Shown in pieces: positions 7,482 to 16,395 of a stretch of DNA of 64,000 bases; position 1 is the first letter of the stretch, and each line of letters opens with the position of its first letter. The notes beneath the pieces were generated by a model. It was not told the origin of the DNA. It saw nothing but the letters and a program-made list of their open reading frames with translations, and did not search any database. The DNA lies in NCBI GenBank assembly GCA_018715805.1, contig DVKX01000018.1, positions 1-64,000 of the forward strand. Reading direction: 5' to 3'. This DNA is from Candidatus Faecousia intestinigallinarum (GTDB taxonomy: Bacteria; Bacillota; Clostridia; Oscillospirales; Oscillospiraceae). The translations under genes and the position numbers were made by a program.

Positions 7482-9176
7482 TTATTGCGCCATCTGCGCC
7501 TTCATCGCTTCCAGAAGGGCTTTGGCAGCTTCCTGTGTTTCACCCACGGCGGTATAGTAGAACTTCACCTTGGGTTCGGTACCGGAAGGACGGGCAATCA
7601 AGCTGCCGCTGCTGCCCAGCAGAAATTCCAGCACATTGGATTTGGGCAGATGGATCACCGTCTCCTGACCCGTGACCAAATCCTTTGCCACGCTGCTGCG
7701 GTAGTCCCGTACACCGGTGACTTTCGCGCCTCCAATGGTATCGGGAGCGGATTCCCGCAGCGAGGTCATCATAGCGGCAGCCTTCTCCATGGCGTCCGCA
7801 CCGGTCAGTTCGATGCTTTGCACATAAGCCAGATAATAGCCATAGGTTGCGTACAGTTCGTTAAGGGCGTCCAGAATGGTTTTTCCCTGCTTTTTCAGGG
7901 AAGCAGCCATCTCACACACCAGCATGGAAGCCACAACGGCGTCCTTGTCCCGGGCATAGGTACCCTTCAGGTATCCGCAGCTTTCCTCAAAGCCAAAAAT
8001 GAAACGGTTCTGCTGGCCGGCGTTCTCCAGCTCCAGGATCTCGCCGCCGATGTACTTAAAGCCGGTGAGCACCGCTTTCATCTCTACGCCATAGCGCTTG
8101 GCAATCTGGTCGGCAAGAGGAGAGGAAACGATGCTGCGTACCACCTCCGCGCCTTCAGGAAGATCGCCGCGGGCAGTACGTGCTTTCAGAATATACTCCA
8201 TGAGCATACAGCCCAGTTCATTTCCGGAGAGTTTCCGGAAACCGTCTCCATCAGGAACGGCAATGGCCACCCGGTCGGCGTCCGGGTCGGTACCCAGGAT
8301 CACATCGCAGGGCGCGGAGCGAGCCACCTTATAGCTTTCGTTCAGCGCTGCGTCCGTCTCAGGGTTGGGATATTCACAGGTCTTGAAATCGCCGTCCGGC
8401 TTTTCCTGACAGCCCACTACGGTGATATTTACACCAAGGCGACCCAACACCTCCCGCACCGGTTCATTGCCGGTACCGCACAGAGGCGTGTACACAATAT
8501 TCAGCCCGGCGCTGCGCAGCATCTCCGGTTCCACCGCCTCTGCAAGGACGGTCTGATAGTACTTCTCCCAAACTTCCTGGCCAATATAGGAGATCTTCCC
8601 CTCGGCCATAAACTCTGCAAAGGATTTGCTCTCAGGAATAAAGTAGGGGATCTCCGCAATCTTAGCGGTGACAATGGCAGCCGGCTCGTCCGTCATCTGG
8701 CAGCCATCCGGACCATAGCATTTCACACCGTTATAAGCGCCGGCGTTGTGGCTGGCGGAAATTACAATACCGCAGCCGCAGCCCAGTTCCCGCACGGCAA
8801 AGGAGAGCATCGGTGTAGGAGCAAGCCGGTCATAAAGCCAGGTGTGGATTCCTGCTTCCGCAAACGCAACCGCGCAGACCTCCGCAAAAAGCTGCGAGTT
8901 GTGCCGGGAATCATAACCGATGGCGGCGATCTGGGGCAGATCGGTGCCGGACAGCCAGGCGGCCATACCCTGGGCGGCGCGGCGGACAGTATACCGGTTC
9001 AGCCGGTTGCTGCCGGCGCCCATAATCCCCCGCATACCCGCAGTGCCAAACTGAAGATCACCGGAGAAGCGTCCCTTCAGTTCTTCTTCATTCTCCTGAA
9101 TCGCGTCCAATTCCCTATTGACATCCTCCGGAAGTCCGGCATTGCGCCAAAAAGCATAGCGATCCATGTAATCCAT
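7482..9176 (-). CDS. Phospho-sugar mutase (alpha-phosphoglucomutase, PgcA-like)
   Basis: The 564-residue protein belongs to the alpha-D-phosphohexomutase superfamily and probably interconverts glucose 1-phosphate and glucose 6-phosphate, feeding glycogen and cell-surface sugar synthesis. All four domains are represented: the phosphoserine loop ISASHNAGAYNG, the magnesium loop GTDPDADRVA, the sugar-recognition loop GFEESCGYLKGTYARDKD and the phosphate-binding loop RPSGTEPKVKFYY. Phosphomannomutase activity is an alternative, but length and the GFEES loop fit PgcA better. GGGAGG precedes the ATG. It is transcribed alone between two terminators. Confidence 0.93.
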   Translation of the reverse strand: MDYMDRYAFWRNAGLPEDVNRELDAIQENEEELKGRFSGDLQFGTAGMRGIMGAGSNRLNRYTVRRAAQGMAAWLSGTDLPQIAAIGYDSRHNSQLFAEVCAVAFAEAGIHTWLYDRLAPTPMLSFAVRELGCGCGIVISASHNAGAYNGVKCYGPDGCQMTDEPAAIVTAKIAEIPYFIPESKSFAEFMAEGKISYIGQEVWEKYYQTVLAEAVEPEMLRSAGLNIVYTPLCGTGNEPVREVLGRLGVNITVVGCQEKPDGDFKTCEYPNPETDAALNESYKVARSAPCDVILGTDPDADRVAIAVPDGDGFRKLSGNELGCMLMEYILKARTARGDLPEGAEVVRSIVSSPLADQIAKRYGVEMKAVLTGFKYIGGEILELENAGQQNRFIFGFEESCGYLKGTYARDKDAVVASMLVCEMAASLKKQGKTILDALNELYATYGYYLAYVQSIELTGADAMEKAAAMMTSLRESAPDTIGGAKVTGVRDYRSSVAKDLVTGQETVIHLPKSNVLEFLLGSSGSLIARPSGTEPKVKFYYTAVGETQEAAKALLEAMKAQMAQ

Positions 9177-9205
9177 AATGAAATCCTCCCTTATATTTTC
9201 CTTTC

Positions 9206-9242
9206 AAAAAAACAGCTCAAGAAATTACGCTTGAGCTGTTTT
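9206..9242 (-). terminator. Terminator after the coiled-coil gene
   Basis: AAAACAGCTCAAG (9209-9221) pairs with CTTGAGCTGTTTT (9230-9242) over 13 bp, and a T run follows on the minus strand. It ends the uvrC-rsmD-coaD-coiled-coil transcript. Confidence 0.85.
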
Positions 9243-9250
9243 CGACCTAC

Positions 9251-9757
9251 TTAGTCCTGGTCGTCGTCCACAGTGATGGAGGTACGCTTTTCCTGCGCCT
9301 CCGCCAACGCCTTGAACTTCACCCGGGTATCCCGCACTTCGGACAGAGAATTTTGGATAGCCTCTTCTGTACGACGCAGAGCATCATCCATATATTCGTT
9401 GCTTGCCTTTCGCAGCTGCGCCATGCGCTGCTGGGTCTGCATGGCCATTTCCTGGCATTTCGCCTTGGTTTGCTGATAGATAGACTCCTGGGTAATCAGC
9501 TTGGCGGCATTTTCCTGCGCTTCCCGCACAATGCGTTCCGCCTCCCGGCGAGCCTGACTGATCAAATCATTCCGAGAATCCACGATGGCGCGAGACTGCT
9601 TCAGTTCCCCGGGCAGCTTGCTCATCACCTCGTCCAGCATATCCAGGATCTTATCCCGCTCCAGAACGCACTTATCCGCGCTCAGAGGCATACTCCTGGC
9701 GTCCTGCACCATGTCGTACAGTGCATTCAAAATATCTTCCATAGTCTGTTCATTCAT
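9251..9757 (-). CDS. Coiled-coil protein downstream of coaD
   Basis: The ATG at 9757 is preferred, since the ATG at 9766 directly abuts the AAGGAGG ribosome site while 9757 has a 9-base spacing. The 168-residue product is almost entirely predicted helix with heptad-like charge patterns from about residue 55 to 155 (for example QARREAERIVREAQENAAKL), resembling V-type ATPase subunit H or DivIVA-like stalk proteins, and ends in an acidic tail TVDDDQD. Such proteins commonly follow coaD in Clostridia, but I know of no proven function. A scaffolding or septum-related role is conjecture. Confidence 0.8.
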   Translation of the reverse strand: MNEQTMEDILNALYDMVQDARSMPLSADKCVLERDKILDMLDEVMSKLPGELKQSRAIVDSRNDLISQARREAERIVREAQENAAKLITQESIYQQTKAKCQEMAMQTQQRMAQLRKASNEYMDDALRRTEEAIQNSLSEVRDTRVKFKALAEAQEKRTSITVDDDQD

Positions 9758-9771
9758 GTGTGTCATCCTCC

Positions 9772-10257
9772 TTAACGAATCGTTTGAATCCTTTGCTTAA
9801 AATCCGGGATGATCTGCTCCGGAAGGAAATCGCTCAGATCCACATCGTAACTTCCAAGTTCCTTAACGGTGCTGGAACTTAAATACATATATTGATGCTC
9901 CGCCGTCAGAAACATTGTATCCAGTCCCGGGTTGATTTTATGGTTGATTAAAGCCATCTGAAACTCATTTTCAAAATCCGATCCGGCGCGCAGTCCCTTG
10001 ACGATCACGCAGCTTCCCTTTTCACGGGCATACTCCGCCAGAAGCGCGTTGGAGCAGTCCACTTCCACATTTGGCAGATCCTCCGTGACCCGGCGAATCA
10101 TCTCCACTCGTTCTTCCTGAGTAAACATAGGATGCTTTCCGGCGTTCACCATCACGCATACGATCAGCCTGTCAAAAATTTTGGCTGCCCGGCGGATAAT
10201 ATTCAGATGTCCGCTGGTCACAGGGTCAAAGCTGCCGGGGTAAATTGCGATCTTCAT
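9772..10257 (-). CDS. coaD: Phosphopantetheine adenylyltransferase
   Basis: CoaD transfers AMP from ATP to 4'-phosphopantetheine, the penultimate step of coenzyme A synthesis. The 161-residue length is standard. The nucleotidyltransferase signature YPGSFDPVTSGHLNIIRRA, including the T/HxGH-type motif, opens the protein, and the C-terminal SSSTVKEL box binds the ATP phosphate. It overlaps rsmD by 4 bases, the usual rsmD-coaD arrangement, and both follow uvrC with another 4-base overlap, so the three are translationally coupled. Confidence 0.97.
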   Translation of the reverse strand: MKIAIYPGSFDPVTSGHLNIIRRAAKIFDRLIVCVMVNAGKHPMFTQEERVEMIRRVTEDLPNVEVDCSNALLAEYAREKGSCVIVKGLRAGSDFENEFQMALINHKINPGLDTMFLTAEHQYMYLSSSTVKELGSYDVDLSDFLPEQIIPDFKQRIQTIR

Positions 10258-10814
10258 AGTATCCTCTCCCCCTCACCTTTTTTATAGAAGGTAAGCAGGG
10301 TTTTTCCGTATTTATAGTCCCGGGAGCGGGAGAAGCCGGGAATCTCCTGAGGAAGCGCTTTCCCAAGAGGCCGCTCTATTGCTATTATACCACCGGATTG
10401 CAAAATGTCAATTTCTGTTATGATATTTATGGCATCTTCCAAAAAAACTTCCGCATAAGGGGGATCGAGAAAAATGATTCGGTACTGCTCCCGGCAGGTA
10501 CGCAGATATTGCCGATAATCTCCCCGAAGCACTCTGCCTTGAGACTCCAGCTTACTGCGGCGCAGATTCTCGCGGATCAGACGGCAGGCGCTCTCCTGTT
10601 CATCTAAAAATACGGCTCTGGCAGCCCCGCGGCTCAGCGCCTCAATTCCCAGCTGCCCCGTCCCGCCAAAAAGATCCAGCACAGCCGCGCCCGGCAGCTC
10701 AAACTGCAAAATGCTGAACAGCGCTTCCTTTACCCGATCCGCTGTGGGACGGGTCTTGCTTCCCTCCGGGGTTTTCAGTATTACGCCCCTGGCGCTTCCT
10801 GCAATTACTCTCAC
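10254..10814 (-). CDS. rsmD: 16S rRNA (guanine(966)-N(2))-methyltransferase RsmD
   Basis: RsmD methylates G966 of 16S rRNA using S-adenosylmethionine during small-subunit assembly. The 186-residue product has the N-terminal family signature MRVIAGSARGV with the following TRPTADRVKEALFSIL, SAM-binding motif I DLFGGTGQLGIEALSRGA and the catalytic motif IV LDPPYAE. It lies between uvrC and coaD with 4-base overlaps on both sides. Confidence 0.96.
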   Translation of the reverse strand: MRVIAGSARGVILKTPEGSKTRPTADRVKEALFSILQFELPGAAVLDLFGGTGQLGIEALSRGAARAVFLDEQESACRLIRENLRRSKLESQGRVLRGDYRQYLRTCREQYRIIFLDPPYAEVFLEDAINIITEIDILQSGGIIAIERPLGKALPQEIPGFSRSRDYKYGKTLLTFYKKGEGERIL

Positions 10815-12631
10815 ACTTCTTCCTCCTGATGAAAATGGCGGTAGACCGCCAAGGCGGCGTCTTTGGGAAGCAGACGCTCCAATTCCTCCAGCCTGGCTTG
10901 GCCGATGGCCGTCAGCGATTTGAACGCTTTCAGCAGTTCTTGTTTGCGCTTCGGGCCGATACCGGGGATGGCGTCCAACTCCGAATAGCGCAGACGTTTG
11001 CTGCGCAGCTGGCGGTGGTAAGTGACGGCAAAGCGGTGTGTCTCTTCCTGAATATTCCCAATGAAGGCAAATACCGCCTGCTGGGCATCAATGGCAATCT
11101 CCTGTCCCCGGGCGGTCACCAGGGCGCGGGTCCGGTGCCGGTCATCCTTTACCATGCCAAACACCGGGAAGGACAGGTTTAACTCCTGAAGCACTTCCTC
11201 CGCTGCGGCAGCATGGGTGACGCCACCGTCAATCAGCAGCACGTCCGGCGCGGAATCAAACCCCTTATCCCCGGCCAGGTAATGGGCAAACCGGCGGTGC
11301 AGGGTCTGACGCATGGAGGCGTAGTCATCCTGATTGGGAAGCGCCTGCATCTTGAAGCGCTTGTACTCGCTTTTCTTGGGCTTCCCATCCTCAAATACCA
11401 CCATACCTGCCACAATGTCCGTCCCGGAAATATTGGAAATATCATAGGATTCCAAGCGTCGAGGCGGATCCATACCCAGCATTTTTCCCAGCAGCACCAA
11501 TGTACCGGAAATCTTCTCCTCCCGGGAGGTCGCCCGCTGCGCCTCCTCATAGGCGTTGCGTTTGGCCAATTCTACCAAGCGCACGTTGTCACCTCGCTGC
11601 GGCACACGCAAATGGGTTTTACGGCCAAAGTTCTGCTCCAGCAGCTGGGCGAACAGCTCGCCGTCTTCCATGGCAAACGGCAGCAGCACAATCTTTGGGG
11701 TGATCCCCCGAGAGAGGTAATACTGCTTAATCAAGCTGGATACCGCTGCCTCTGGGTCATCCGGCACGGGAAAAATCTCATAATCCTTGTCCAGCAGATT
11801 TCCGCCAGAGAAATGCAGCACCGCAAAACAAGCCTTTGCCTCTGTTTGCCCGTAGCCCACGGCGTCCATATCTGCCAGGGACAGCGCGGTAACCAGCTGC
11901 TTCTGCCCCAGCGCCTCTACCGCGTTCAGCCGGTCGCGAAGGCTGGCCGCCAATTCAAATTCCAGATTCGCCGACGCTTCCTGCATTCGATTGCGGATGT
12001 CCTCAGCCACCTGCTTATAGTTGCCGGAAAGCAGCTGCCGCGCCTCTTCGATAACCGAACGGTAGCTCTGGGCAGGCAGCCCGGTCTGGCACCATCCGGC
12101 GCACTGATTCATGTGGTAATTCAGGCAGGGACGGCCTTTTCCAATATCCCTTGGAAATTGCTTGTGGCAGCCCGGCAGTTTCAGGGTGGTGCGAATAGCC
12201 TCCAAAATACTGTGGGTCACGCTGCGGCTGCCATAAGGGCCAAAATAGCTGGCGCCGTCATTGGAAATTTTGCTCACCAGAGTCATGGTAGGATAGGCGT
12301 CCTTCAGATTGATACGGATATAGGGGTATCCCTTATCGTCTTTCAGCAGGATATTGTATTTGGGCATATAGCGCTTGATCAGCGAACACTCCAGCACCAG
12401 CGCCTCAAATTCAGATGCCGCCACCAGCACATCAAAATGGTCGATGCGGCTGACCATCATGCGGGTCTTGGGGCTGTGGGAAGCAGTGTCCTGAAAATAC
12501 TGGCTGACCCGGTTTTTCAGCTTTTTCGCCTTTCCCACGTAAATCACTTTCCCGCTTTTGTCCCGCATGATGTACACACCGGGAGCATAGGGCAGGCTCA
12601 GCGCCTTTTCCTTCAATTCTTCAAACGTCAT
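10811..12631 (-). CDS. uvrC: UvrABC system protein C
   Basis: UvrC makes both incisions around bulky lesions in nucleotide-excision repair. The ATG at 12631 has AGGAGG about 7 bases upstream and gives 606 residues; the longer frame runs back into the preceding terminator. The GIY-YIG nuclease domain (GVYIMRDKSGKVIYVGKAKK) is N-terminal, a UVR motif follows near residues 200-240, the RNase H-like nuclease contains LLIDGGVTHA, and the C-terminus has tandem helix-hairpin-helix motifs (IPGIGPKRKQELL). The gene is read from beyond the HPr-like terminator, so it may depend on partial readthrough. Confidence 0.97.
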   Translation of the reverse strand: MTFEELKEKALSLPYAPGVYIMRDKSGKVIYVGKAKKLKNRVSQYFQDTASHSPKTRMMVSRIDHFDVLVAASEFEALVLECSLIKRYMPKYNILLKDDKGYPYIRINLKDAYPTMTLVSKISNDGASYFGPYGSRSVTHSILEAIRTTLKLPGCHKQFPRDIGKGRPCLNYHMNQCAGWCQTGLPAQSYRSVIEEARQLLSGNYKQVAEDIRNRMQEASANLEFELAASLRDRLNAVEALGQKQLVTALSLADMDAVGYGQTEAKACFAVLHFSGGNLLDKDYEIFPVPDDPEAAVSSLIKQYYLSRGITPKIVLLPFAMEDGELFAQLLEQNFGRKTHLRVPQRGDNVRLVELAKRNAYEEAQRATSREEKISGTLVLLGKMLGMDPPRRLESYDISNISGTDIVAGMVVFEDGKPKKSEYKRFKMQALPNQDDYASMRQTLHRRFAHYLAGDKGFDSAPDVLLIDGGVTHAAAAEEVLQELNLSFPVFGMVKDDRHRTRALVTARGQEIAIDAQQAVFAFIGNIQEETHRFAVTYHRQLRSKRLRYSELDAIPGIGPKRKQELLKAFKSLTAIGQARLEELERLLPKDAALAVYRHFHQEEEV

Positions 12632-12644
12632 ATGCCGCCCTCCT

Positions 12645-12677
12645 AAAAACCGCCTCAATGCCAGTGCATTGAGGCGG
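12645..12677 (-). terminator. Terminator between the HPr-like gene and uvrC
   Basis: CCGCCTCAATG (12650-12660) pairs with CATTGAGGCGG (12667-12677) over 11 bp. On the minus strand it is followed by TTTTT and then immediately by the uvrC AGGAGG site, so the terminator also forms the leader edge of uvrC. Confidence 0.8.
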
Positions 12678-12693
12678 CCGTGCAAATCAATAA

Positions 12694-12954
12694 TTAGTAA
12701 ATGTCCCGCTGCAGAAGCTGCTCCAGAGCATCCAGCGCCGCCTCTTCGTCTGTGCCGGCAGCCGTCAGGGTGACCGTAGTACCGGCAACAATGCCCAGAC
12801 TCATGATTCCCAGCAGGCTCTTGGCGTTCATCTTCCGATTTTCCGATTCCAGCCAGATGCTGCTTTCAAATTCATTTGCTTTCTGGACAAAGTATGTAGC
12901 CTGCTTATTATGCAAGCCGGATTCACAGCGTACCAAGACTTCTTTTTTGCACAT
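12694..12954 (-). CDS. HPr-family protein with altered active-site loop (Crh/HPr-like)
   Basis: The ATG at 12954 with an AAGGAG site gives 86 residues that align without gaps to HPr numbering. H15, the phospho-acceptor for enzyme I, is present in SGLHNKQATYF, but the usual A16-R17-P18 is replaced by N-K-Q, losing the arginine that stabilises phosphohistidine. The regulatory serine S46 is conserved in NAKSLLGIMSLGI. The protein may therefore be poor at sugar phosphotransfer and act mainly through HPr kinase and CcpA, like Bacillus Crh, although Crh itself has Gln15. No PTS genes are adjacent. It has its own promoter and terminator. Confidence 0.85.
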   Translation of the reverse strand: MCKKEVLVRCESGLHNKQATYFVQKANEFESSIWLESENRKMNAKSLLGIMSLGIVAGTTVTLTAAGTDEEAALDALEQLLQRDIY

Positions 12955-13008
12955 AGAACATACACTCCTTATGACCGTACCGGTACGTGCCGGTTTCACT
13001 GGGTATAT

Positions 13009-13036
13009 AATATAACAAATTCACAGAAAAAGTCAA
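13009..13036 (-). promoter_or_regulatory. SigA-type promoter of the HPr-like gene
   Basis: On the minus strand TTGACT (complement of 13031-13036) and TATATT (complement of 13009-13014) are separated by 16 bases. A 12-bp palindrome, CGTACCGGTACG (12976-12987), lies in the leader between promoter and ribosome site. Confidence 0.65.
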
Positions 13037-13113
13037 TGGTTTTCCTCCCGCGCACAACGTAACCGGCGGAATTACCAGCCTTTGGCGCAAATAACGGGAA
13101 TTTCTGGGGCATT

Positions 13114-15492
13114 TTACCGAAATTCCGCAATCGTCACGCCGTCCTCGCCTTCGCCGTAAACACCCAGGCGGAAGGACTTCACAAATTTGTTTTTTCGCAG
13201 CGCCTGCTGTACTGCCGCCCGCAGTACGCCGGTACCTTTGCCGTGAATAATACGCACGGTCTGCAGATTCCCCCGCATAGCCTCGTCCAGATATCGTTCC
13301 AATACGGAAACCGCCTCAATGCCGTCCATGCCCCGCAGATCGATCTCCGGGGAAACCGCCGCAGCCCGCATTTCCCGTCCGGAGTGCTCCGGGCGGCGTT
13401 TCTTCGCCGCGCCGGAGTCCTCGTTTTCCAGAAGATAAACTTCCTCCGGCTTTGCCGTCATCTTCAGGATTCCCGCTTGCAGCTGATAAGAGCCGTCTTT
13501 GCTGATGGCGATGACGCTGGCTTTGGTACCCAGCTTCAGCAGTTCTACCGTATCCCCTACCTGGATGCTCCGGGTGGGTTTGGGGCGCTCTTTCTTCTGC
13601 TCCGCCGCGCGGAGCTTGCTCTGCGCTTCGTTCAGGCTTCGGCGCAGTTCCGCCTGCCGCTGGTTGAGATTTGCCGTATCACCGGTTTCCTGGAGCTGTC
13701 TGCGCAAGGCTCGCATCTCCTCGGACGCGGCGTTTGCCGTGCGGCGGGCGTCCTCAATGATGGCTTCCGCCTCCCTGCGTGCCTGCTCCATGGCTTTGTC
13801 CCGCTCTTTTTGCAGCTGTGCGCTGTAGGCCTCGCTTTGCTCTTTGATTTTTGCTGTTTGGAGGCGCAGGCGCTCCGCCTCTTCCCGGGCGATCTCCATT
13901 TGCTGGCGCTGCTGCTCCAGCTGGGTAAGCACATCCTCAAAGTCCTTGTCGCTCTTCCCGACCAGGTCGTTGGCATCCTTCAGAATTTCTTCCGGAAGTC
14001 CAAGCCGGCGGGAAATGGCAAAAGCGTTGCTCTTTCCAGGGATACCGATAAGCAGCTTATAGGTGGGCTGCAAGGTCTGTACGTCAAATTCGCAGGAGGC
14101 GTTGATTACTCCCTGGGTGCGCATGGCATAGAGTTTTAATTCCGCATAATGGGTGGTTGCCATGACCCGGCTTCCCATTTTCCGGCAAAACTCTATCAGA
14201 GCAATGGCCAGCGCCGCGCCCTCCGCCGGATCCGTGCCTGCGCCCAGCTCATCAAAAAGCACCAGCGTGCGGTCATCACACTGGGACACCACATCTACAA
14301 TGGTACGCATATGACTGGAAAATGTGGACAAGCTCTGTGCAATCGACTGCTCATCGCCAATATCCGCCAGGACGGCGTCGAAAGTGGAGAGGCAGCTTCC
14401 ATCCCCGGCAGGGATATGGAGGCCGCACTGCGCCATCAGCGTCAGCAGCCCGACTGTTTTCAGAGTCACCGTCTTGCCGCCGGTATTGGGGCCGGTGATG
14501 ATCATTGTGTCAAACTCCCCGCCTAGGCGCATGGAAGTGGGCACCACTTTTTTAGGGTCGATGAGCGGATGACGGGCGTTGCGCAGTTCAATTTTGCCTT
14601 CATCATTCATCAAAGGCGCCCAGGCGCGCATCCGAAAAGCCAATTTTGCTTTGGCAAATATCACATCCAATTTCACCAGATAGTGAACATTGGCGGAGAT
14701 ATCGTCCCGGTGGGCGGCAGCTTCCGCAGAAAACTCCGCCAAAATGCGTTCAATTTCCTTTTTCTCTTTCAGTTCCAGCTCCCGCAGGGCGTTGTTGGCG
14801 TTCACTGCGGACATTGGCTCTACAAAAAAGGTGGAACCAGTGGCGGACACATCGTGCACAAGACCCGGCACATCGTTCCGACATTCACTCTTTACGGGCA
14901 CCACATACCGCCCCTGGCGAATAGTGATGATCGGCTCCCGCAGGAACTTTGCGTAGGCGGGAGAGGAAATGACCTTTTGCAGGCTGTCTCGGATTTTTCC
15001 TGCCTGGATCCGCATATGCCGGCGAATATCGGAGAGCGCCGGACTGGCGCTGTCCGCGATCTCCTCCTCAGAGAGAATTGCGCCGAAAATGCGGTCTTCC
15101 AAGTACTTGTTGGGAGTCAGTGCCAAAAACAGAGGGTTCAGCACAGTAGCCTTTTCCTCCTGGGATACATAGCCTTTTACCGTTCGGGCGCAGCGAAGCA
15201 CACCGGCAATGGCCAGCAGCTCCTGAGGCTGCAGCGTACCGCCCCGATCCGCCCGCTCCAGGCTGGCAGTAACGTCCTGCACATCCCCAAATCCGGGATT
15301 CCCCTTTTGGGTACTCAGATCGGAAGCCGCTGTGGTTTCCGCCAACAGGGTTCGTACATCCTCCAGATCACTGACGGGTCGCAGCGCCAGACAGGCTTTC
15401 TTCCCCTCCTGGGAACCAGCACATTCCGCCAGCATTTCCAGCACCTTGTCCAGTTCCAATTTGACAAGGGATTTTTCATATAGTTCCGACAT
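13114..15492 (-). CDS. mutS2: Endonuclease MutS2
   Basis: MutS2 is a MutS-related ATPase without the mismatch-recognition domain; it suppresses recombination between homeologous DNA and, in Bacillus, also acts on collided ribosomes. The 792-residue protein has the core and clamp helices in the first half, Walker A GPNTGGKTVTLKT, Walker B LVLFDELGAGTDP, a long charged coiled coil at about residues 510-640 and a C-terminal Smr nuclease domain (EIDLRGMDG, IIHGKGTG). The length is typical. It is the last gene of the yqfC-to-mutS2 cluster, 9 bases after recO. Confidence 0.96.
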   Translation of the reverse strand: MSELYEKSLVKLELDKVLEMLAECAGSQEGKKACLALRPVSDLEDVRTLLAETTAASDLSTQKGNPGFGDVQDVTASLERADRGGTLQPQELLAIAGVLRCARTVKGYVSQEEKATVLNPLFLALTPNKYLEDRIFGAILSEEEIADSASPALSDIRRHMRIQAGKIRDSLQKVISSPAYAKFLREPIITIRQGRYVVPVKSECRNDVPGLVHDVSATGSTFFVEPMSAVNANNALRELELKEKKEIERILAEFSAEAAAHRDDISANVHYLVKLDVIFAKAKLAFRMRAWAPLMNDEGKIELRNARHPLIDPKKVVPTSMRLGGEFDTMIITGPNTGGKTVTLKTVGLLTLMAQCGLHIPAGDGSCLSTFDAVLADIGDEQSIAQSLSTFSSHMRTIVDVVSQCDDRTLVLFDELGAGTDPAEGAALAIALIEFCRKMGSRVMATTHYAELKLYAMRTQGVINASCEFDVQTLQPTYKLLIGIPGKSNAFAISRRLGLPEEILKDANDLVGKSDKDFEDVLTQLEQQRQQMEIAREEAERLRLQTAKIKEQSEAYSAQLQKERDKAMEQARREAEAIIEDARRTANAASEEMRALRRQLQETGDTANLNQRQAELRRSLNEAQSKLRAAEQKKERPKPTRSIQVGDTVELLKLGTKASVIAISKDGSYQLQAGILKMTAKPEEVYLLENEDSGAAKKRRPEHSGREMRAAAVSPEIDLRGMDGIEAVSVLERYLDEAMRGNLQTVRIIHGKGTGVLRAAVQQALRKNKFVKSFRLGVYGEGEDGVTIAEFR

Positions 15493-15501
15493 GGTAAGCT
15501 C

Positions 15502-16245
15502 CTAAATAAGTAAAGATTTATAAAAATCCAGCGTAGAAAACCCGCGCTCCAGCTGCGTAGCCAGGTAGCTTTCCGTGACCTGTCCCAGCTGCTCCAGGGA
15601 TTCCCGACCGACTCGAAAGGAAAAGAGCCGCCTTGCGTCGCAAAAAACGATGAACCGCATAGCTTCCAGCGCCCCAGGGCTCAGCGGCATTCGGATGCCG
15701 CTGGAGTCTGGACTGCGGTGGATCGCACATTCCAAACGTCCGGCAGAGATATCAAAGCGTTCCGGATTTTGTGCGCCGCAAATACAGCACCCGGTGAGAT
15801 CCGGCGTATATCCCGCCAGGCAGGCCGCCCGCAGTTCAAACACTGCCTTGATCTGTGCCTCGGGGAGTCTCAGCTGGGATAATGCGTGCAGGCAGTTGAG
15901 GAGCAGGGACAGCAGTTCCGGGTTGGGCAGATCCTCTTGGGAAAGCGTCTCTGCCGCCTGGGCAAAGTAGGTGCCCAGCGCCAGTTTTTGAAGATCCCGA
16001 CGCAGATTCTGGAATAATTCCAGGGAGACGGCCTCGTTGATGGTATACATCCCCCGATACTCAAACAGTGTAAATTCCCCATAAGCCAAGAGCTGACACG
16101 GGGCGGTAAGGGGGCTGTTTTTTCGCCGCAGCCCCCGCGCCTTGATGGTCAGCTTCCCGTGCCGCCGGGTGAGTACGGTGAGCAGCGCGTCCCGGTCATT
16201 GTAGTCGGTCACCCGCAGCACCAGCGCCTGAATCGTCATATACAT
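15502..16245 (-). CDS. recO: DNA repair protein RecO
   Basis: RecO loads RecA onto SSB-coated single-stranded DNA with RecR. The 247-residue product has the N-terminal OB fold (MTIQALVLRVTDYNDRDALL, KARGLRR) and a helical C-terminal half with a zinc-ribbon-like CCICG motif and a distal cysteine (RLEC). The first ATG (16245) has GGGAGG 9 bases upstream; an alternative ATG lies two codons later. It overlaps the tiny yqzL gene by 50 bases in a different frame and follows era, the standard era-yqzL-recO order. Confidence 0.94.
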   Translation of the reverse strand: MYMTIQALVLRVTDYNDRDALLTVLTRRHGKLTIKARGLRRKNSPLTAPCQLLAYGEFTLFEYRGMYTINEAVSLELFQNLRRDLQKLALGTYFAQAAETLSQEDLPNPELLSLLLNCLHALSQLRLPEAQIKAVFELRAACLAGYTPDLTGCCICGAQNPERFDISAGRLECAIHRSPDSSGIRMPLSPGALEAMRFIVFCDARRLFSFRVGRESLEQLGQVTESYLATQLERGFSTLDFYKSLLI

Positions 16246-16342
16246 GGGACTGCGCCTCCCTTTGCATTGCCTCGTTATATAATAAATACGCCTCCGGCGA
16301 TCCGGTGGTCAGAAATAACTGCCAGTACATTTGCGCGTTCAT
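16196..16342 (-). CDS. yqzL: YqzL-like small protein
   Basis: A 48-residue protein begins at the ATG at 16342, with GGAGG 7 bases upstream, and reads MNAQMYWQLFLTTGSPEAYL followed by LYNEA. The W-x-x-F-x-x-T-G-S-x-E-A-Y-L pattern is that of the YqzL family, which lies between era and recO in many Firmicutes. The last third, rich in Gly, Ala and Asp, overlaps the recO start by 50 bases. Its function is unknown. Position and the conserved N-terminal block make it convincing despite its size. Confidence 0.8.
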   Translation of the reverse strand: MNAQMYWQLFLTTGSPEAYLLYNEAMQREAQSHVYDDSGAGAAGDRLQ

Positions 16343-16395
16343 ATGCATCCCTCCGGGAATAGGATTTACCCGCAGAGGGAATTTACCCCTGGAAA

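Noticed and set aside
7416-9254. 612-codon plus-strand open frame
   Set aside because: It is antisense to the phosphoglucomutase gene, which has all catalytic motifs. Composition is His/Gly/Gln-rich as expected for a shadow of GC-rich codons, and it runs through terminators.
13097-13126. Hairpin GGAATTTC/GAAATTCC at the end of mutS2
   Set aside because: It is only 8 bp, AT-rich and overlaps the last mutS2 codons with a poor T-tract, so I do not list it as a terminator.
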